The translations under genes and the position numbers were made by a program. DNA of 15,858 bases, from NCBI GenBank assembly GCA_003488145.1, contig DNMQ01000136.1, forward strand, positions 1 to 15,858, read 5' to 3'. This document shows, one piece after another, positions 12,845-15,858 of this stretch. The notes beneath the pieces are model-generated. The model did no database searches, was not told where the DNA came from, and worked only from the letters and a program-made list of their open reading frames with translations. The first letter of the stretch is position 1; each line of letters opens with the position of its first letter. The DNA comes from Pseudomonas sp. GTDB lineage: Bacteria > Pseudomonadota > Gammaproteobacteria > Pseudomonadales > Pseudomonadaceae.

Positions 12845-15250
12845 ATGCCAGCGTCAAAGAACATCAGCGTCCTGTTCATCGAGGACAGCCCGCACGACGC
12901 CGAACTCGCCCAGTTGGCGCTGGAGCGCAGTGGCTACACCCTGCATACCGAGCTGGTCTACAGCCATGCCGGCGTGGTGGAAGCGCTGCAGCGACGCGCC
13001 TTCGATCTGATCCTGGCGGACTTCATCCTGCCAGGCTTCTCCGGCAGCCAGGCCTTGCAGGAAGCGCGTCGGCTGGCGCCACAGACCCCCTTCATCTTCC
13101 TCTCCGGCGTGTTCGGTGAGGAGCACGCGGTCAACATGATGCGCTCCGGCGCCGTCGACTATGTCCTCAAACAGAACCTTGGCTTTCTGCCCAAGGCGGT
13201 GGAACGCGCGCTGGCCGAAGTCAACGAACGGCGTCGCCGTCTGCAGGCCGAGCAGGCGCTGCGCGAGGTCGAGGTGCGCGCGCGCCTGGCCATCGATGCG
13301 GCACGCCTGGGCATGTGGGACTACGAACCACAGAGTGGCGCGCTGATCTGGGACCAGCGCTGCCGGGCCATGCTCGGTATCGGTGAACAGGACCCGGTGG
13401 ACATGCCGCTGTTCGAACGGCTCTGCCACCCGGAAGACCGCAAGCGGATACGCGAGGAGATCGCCCGCGCCATCGCCGGTGAAGATGACGGCGAGTACTG
13501 CACCACCTATCGCGTGCTTTTCGATGACGGCAGCCTGCGCTGGATGGAAACTCGCGGCCAGGCCTTTTTCGAAGGCGGGCAGTGCTCGCGCTTCGTCGGC
13601 GTGGTGATGGACATCACCGAACAACAGCTGGCGACCCAGACCCTCAGGCAGATGAACGAAACCCTGGGCGAGCGCGTGCAGGAGCGCACCCGCGAACGTG
13701 ACCGCACCTGGGAGTTGTCCCGTGACCTGCTGGCCGTTACTCGCCTGGACATGATGCCGGTCGCGCTCAACCCGATCTGGGAGGATGCCTTCGGCTGGCC
13801 GCTGGAACAGCTCATGCAGCACCCGCTGACCTGGCTGGTGCATCCCGACGATCTGCAGGCGACCCAGGAAGAAAATGCCCGTGTCGGCCAAGGCAAGGTC
13901 ACCAACCGCTTCGTCAATCGCCTGCGCCATCGCGATGGCAGCTACCGCTGGCTGTCCTGGTCGGTGGTCGCCGATGACGGCCGCGTCTACTCGGCGGCAC
14001 GGGACATCACCAGCGAAATCGCCGCGGTCGACAAACTGGCCGAGGCCAACCGCGAGCTCCGCGCGCAGATCCAGGAGCGCGAACGTGTCGAGGCGACCCT
14101 GCAGCAGATGCAGCGCCTCGAAGCCGTCGGCCAGCTGACCGCCGGCGTCGCCCATGACTTCAACAACCTGCTGACGGTCATCCTCACCAGCGCCAGCTTT
14201 CTGCAGAACGATCTCGAGAAGGGCGCACCGGCAGAACGCAGTTTGCGTCGCTTGCAGTACATCCGCGAATCTGGCGAGCGCGGCGCAACGCTGACCAGCC
14301 AGCTGCTCGCCTTTGCCCGGCGCCAGCAGCTTACGCCCGCGGCAGTCGACCTCAACGATACGCTGGTCAGCCTGCTCAGCCTGCTGAAAAGCACCCTCGG
14401 CGGCAGTGTCAGCATCGAGACCGACACCCAGGCCAATATCTGGCACGCGCTGGTGGACCCGACCCAGATCGAGATGATCATCCTCAACCTGGCGATCAAT
14501 GCCCGCGACGCCATGGGTGACAGCGGGCGCCTGACGCTGGGCACGCGTAACGTGGTGATCAGTGAACCGGCACTGCGCGCCGAAGATCCCGGCCCAGGCG
14601 AGTACGTGGTGCTTTCGGTGACCGATACCGGCACCGGCATGAACGAGGAAGTGCTGAGCAAGGCGTTCGAGCCCTTTTTCACAACCAAGGAAGTCGGCAA
14701 GGGCTCAGGCCTCGGCCTGGCGCAGGTTTTCGGTTTCGCCAAGCAATCCGGTGGCGGTGCCCGTATCGAAAGCCGCGAGGGCGTGGGTACCACGGTCAAG
14801 GTATTCCTGCCGCGCACCGCGGCACCGCAGCAGCTGGAGCCGATCCTGGCGGTGAGCGCCGGGACGCGCGAGGACAATGCACAGCACAGCATCCTGCTGG
14901 TGGACGATGATCCCAGCGTGCGTGAGGTGACCGCGCTGATGCTGCAGGACCTCGGCTTCGCAGTGACCGAGGCGGACAGCGGCGACCATGCCTTGCAGCT
15001 GCTGGCCGATGATATCGAGGTCGATCTGCTGCTGGCCGATTTCGCCATGCCCGGCATGAACGGCGGCGAACTGGCCCGTGCCGTGCGCACGCGCTACCCC
15101 GAGCTGCCGGTGATTTTCGTGACCGGTTACGCCGAGCTGTGCGAACTGGGTCTGGCCGGCTACTCGATCATCCAGAAACCGTTCCGCGAGGAACAACTGG
15201 CGAGCAAGATTCATCTGGCTTTGAACGAAGGCAGCCTGACCGATGGCTGA
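12845..15250 (+). CDS. Hybrid sensor kinase REC-PAS-PAS-HisKA-HATPase-REC
   Basis: An 801-residue cytoplasmic hybrid kinase with no membrane segment. Order: N-terminal receiver about 6-125 (E13/D14, D59, S87, K109); PAS about 145-258 ending VGVVMDITEQ; a short coiled region; PAS about 290-388 ending SAARDITSE; a coiled coil about 390-425; HisKA with H437 (GQLTAGVAHDFNNLL); HATPase with N548/N552, DTGTGM, FEPFFTTK and GSGLGL; and a C-terminal receiver about 681-795 (D686-D688, D732, T760, K778). All phospho-transfer residues are present. The ATG at 12845 has AGGA five bases away; the ATG at 12839 overlaps that site and is less likely. The N-terminal receiver shares PHDxEL and ALERS motifs with the preceding response regulator. 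It lies inside the phytochrome operon and overlaps the heme oxygenase gene by 8 bases, so a light- or redox-linked relay is inferred. No HPt domain or DNA-binding output is encoded here. Confidence 0.94.
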   Translation: MPASKNISVLFIEDSPHDAELAQLALERSGYTLHTELVYSHAGVVEALQRRAFDLILADFILPGFSGSQALQEARRLAPQTPFIFLSGVFGEEHAVNMMRSGAVDYVLKQNLGFLPKAVERALAEVNERRRRLQAEQALREVEVRARLAIDAARLGMWDYEPQSGALIWDQRCRAMLGIGEQDPVDMPLFERLCHPEDRKRIREEIARAIAGEDDGEYCTTYRVLFDDGSLRWMETRGQAFFEGGQCSRFVGVVMDITEQQLATQTLRQMNETLGERVQERTRERDRTWELSRDLLAVTRLDMMPVALNPIWEDAFGWPLEQLMQHPLTWLVHPDDLQATQEENARVGQGKVTNRFVNRLRHRDGSYRWLSWSVVADDGRVYSAARDITSEIAAVDKLAEANRELRAQIQERERVEATLQQMQRLEAVGQLTAGVAHDFNNLLTVILTSASFLQNDLEKGAPAERSLRRLQYIRESGERGATLTSQLLAFARRQQLTPAAVDLNDTLVSLLSLLKSTLGGSVSIETDTQANIWHALVDPTQIEMIILNLAINARDAMGDSGRLTLGTRNVVISEPALRAEDPGPGEYVVLSVTDTGTGMNEEVLSKAFEPFFTTKEVGKGSGLGLAQVFGFAKQSGGGARIESREGVGTTVKVFLPRTAAPQQLEPILAVSAGTREDNAQHSILLVDDDPSVREVTALMLQDLGFAVTEADSGDHALQLLADDIEVDLLLADFAMPGMNGGELARAVRTRYPELPVIFVTGYAELCELGLAGYSIIQKPFREEQLASKIHLALNEGSLTDG

Positions 15251-15797
15251 GCTGCGTGCACGCCTCAGACAGGCCACGGCGCCGCTGCATGAGCAAGTAG
15301 ATGCCGCCTTCTCGGATTTCAGCCTCGAGCAGCCAGACGATTATCGTCGCTTCCTGCGTGCCCACAGTCGGGTCCTCAGCGCCGCGGAGATCGCGCTGGA
15401 GCGCGCCGGTTTCGCCGCTCTGCTCGACGACTGGCCGATGCGGGTGCGCCGTCATGCCTTATGGGCCGATCTGGCCGAACTGGAATGCCCGTCTCCAGCA
15501 GCGCTGTCGATACCGTCATTGAACGATTTCGCCAGCTGCTGGGGCGTCGCCTACGTGCTGGAAGGGTCACGCCTGGGTGGCCGCGTGCTCGCACGGCGTG
15601 TACGTCAGGCCAACCAGACCGTCCCCATTCGTTACCTCGAGCATGGTGAGGTCGCCAGGCTCTGGCCGGCCTTCCTCGCCCGTCTCGAACAGCATGCTGC
15701 CAGTTACGCCTGGGAACCGATGCTGCTCGCCGCCGAACAGACGTTCGCGCTGTTCGCCGAAGCTGCCGCACTGGAACACGACTGCGAATACGGCTGA
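15243..15797 (+). CDS. bphO: Biliverdin-producing heme oxygenase (BphO-type)
   Basis: A 184-residue soluble heme oxygenase that opens heme to biliverdin, carbon monoxide and ferrous iron; biliverdin is the chromophore of the phytochrome encoded upstream. The proximal heme ligand is H16 (LRQATAPLHEQVD), and the distal-helix glycine motif is GVAYVLEGSRLGGRVLARR (101-119, with G108, G112, G113). The family's usual C-terminal helical region follows (YAWEPMLLAAEQTFALFAEAA). The length is normal for bacterial heme oxygenases. Its ATG lies inside the hybrid kinase gene (8-base overlap, ATGGCTGA), with GAAGG about 11 bases upstream, so translation is probably coupled. An intrinsic terminator follows. 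In many Pseudomonas the heme oxygenase gene precedes the phytochrome gene; here it is the last gene. Confidence 0.94.
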   Translation: MAELRARLRQATAPLHEQVDAAFSDFSLEQPDDYRRFLRAHSRVLSAAEIALERAGFAALLDDWPMRVRRHALWADLAELECPSPAALSIPSLNDFASCWGVAYVLEGSRLGGRVLARRVRQANQTVPIRYLEHGEVARLWPAFLARLEQHAASYAWEPMLLAAEQTFALFAEAAALEHDCEYG

Positions 15798-15802
15798 AAG
15801 GA

Positions 15803-15824
15803 CAAAGGCCCCGCAGGGCCTTTG
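15803..15824 (+). terminator. Intrinsic terminator of the phytochrome operon
   Basis: A perfect 9-base stem, CAAAGGCCC (15803-15811) with GGGCCTTTG (15816-15824), closes on CGCA and is followed by CTTTAC. It begins 6 bases after the heme oxygenase stop codon and marks the end of the operon. The remaining 34 bases to the window edge show no feature. Confidence 0.88.
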
Positions 15825-15858
15825 CTTTACACAACACGTGGATGCCCAGAATATAGTT

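Noticed and set aside
12854..14446. 530-residue open frame on the minus strand
   Set aside because: It is antisense to the hybrid kinase gene, with composition typical of a shadow frame.
15833..15842. Second CACGTG near the right edge, considered as another parS
   Set aside because: The flanks (ACAA and GATG) do not carry the GTT/AAC arms, so only the six-base centre matches.

Overview
The window looks like chromosomal DNA from a GC-rich gammaproteobacterium of the Pseudomonas/Stutzerimonas type. The reasons are the heme O synthase-Sco pair, a foxIRAB-like iron cluster, a Pseudomonas-style bacteriophytochrome operon, Shine-Dalgarno-led genes, and small conserved families (DUF3617, DUF3301, a COG0523 GTPase) typical of that group. 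Species is not assigned. No transposase, integrase, tRNA, rRNA or CRISPR array is visible.

Layout. (1) 1-1137, plus strand: the 3' part of a heme O synthase gene (cyoE/ctaB) followed by a Sco-type copper chaperone, both serving cytochrome oxidase assembly. (2) 1138-1456: a convergent gap with no convincing gene but two GC-rich inverted-repeat elements. (3) 1457-6762, minus strand: a complete cell-surface-signalling iron-uptake cluster transcribed in the order FecI-type sigma factor, FecR-type anti-sigma regulator, TonB-dependent receptor with an N-terminal signalling domain, then a PepSY membrane protein of the FoxB siderophore-reductase type. A strong hairpin terminator separates the last two. 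(4) 6929-9808: small housekeeping or unknown genes: a DUF3617 exported protein, a six-cysteine exported protein, a CobW/COG0523 GTPase, a DUF3301 membrane protein and a SMI1/KNR4-like protein. The gap between the first two holds a close match to the ParB-binding site parS. (5) 10035-15797, plus strand: a light-signalling operon made of a bacteriophytochrome kinase, an overlapping single-domain response regulator, a hybrid REC-PAS-PAS-kinase-REC protein and an overlapping heme oxygenase, closed by an intrinsic terminator.

How they may work together. The heme oxygenase supplies the biliverdin that the phytochrome binds. The phytochrome kinase probably phosphorylates the small regulator. The N-terminal receiver of the hybrid kinase resembles that regulator in sequence, so the same kinase might also feed a second phosphorelay. 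The iron cluster is a standard Fur/sigma-controlled siderophore system. The most notable items are the parS-like site and the architecture of the four-gene phytochrome operon.
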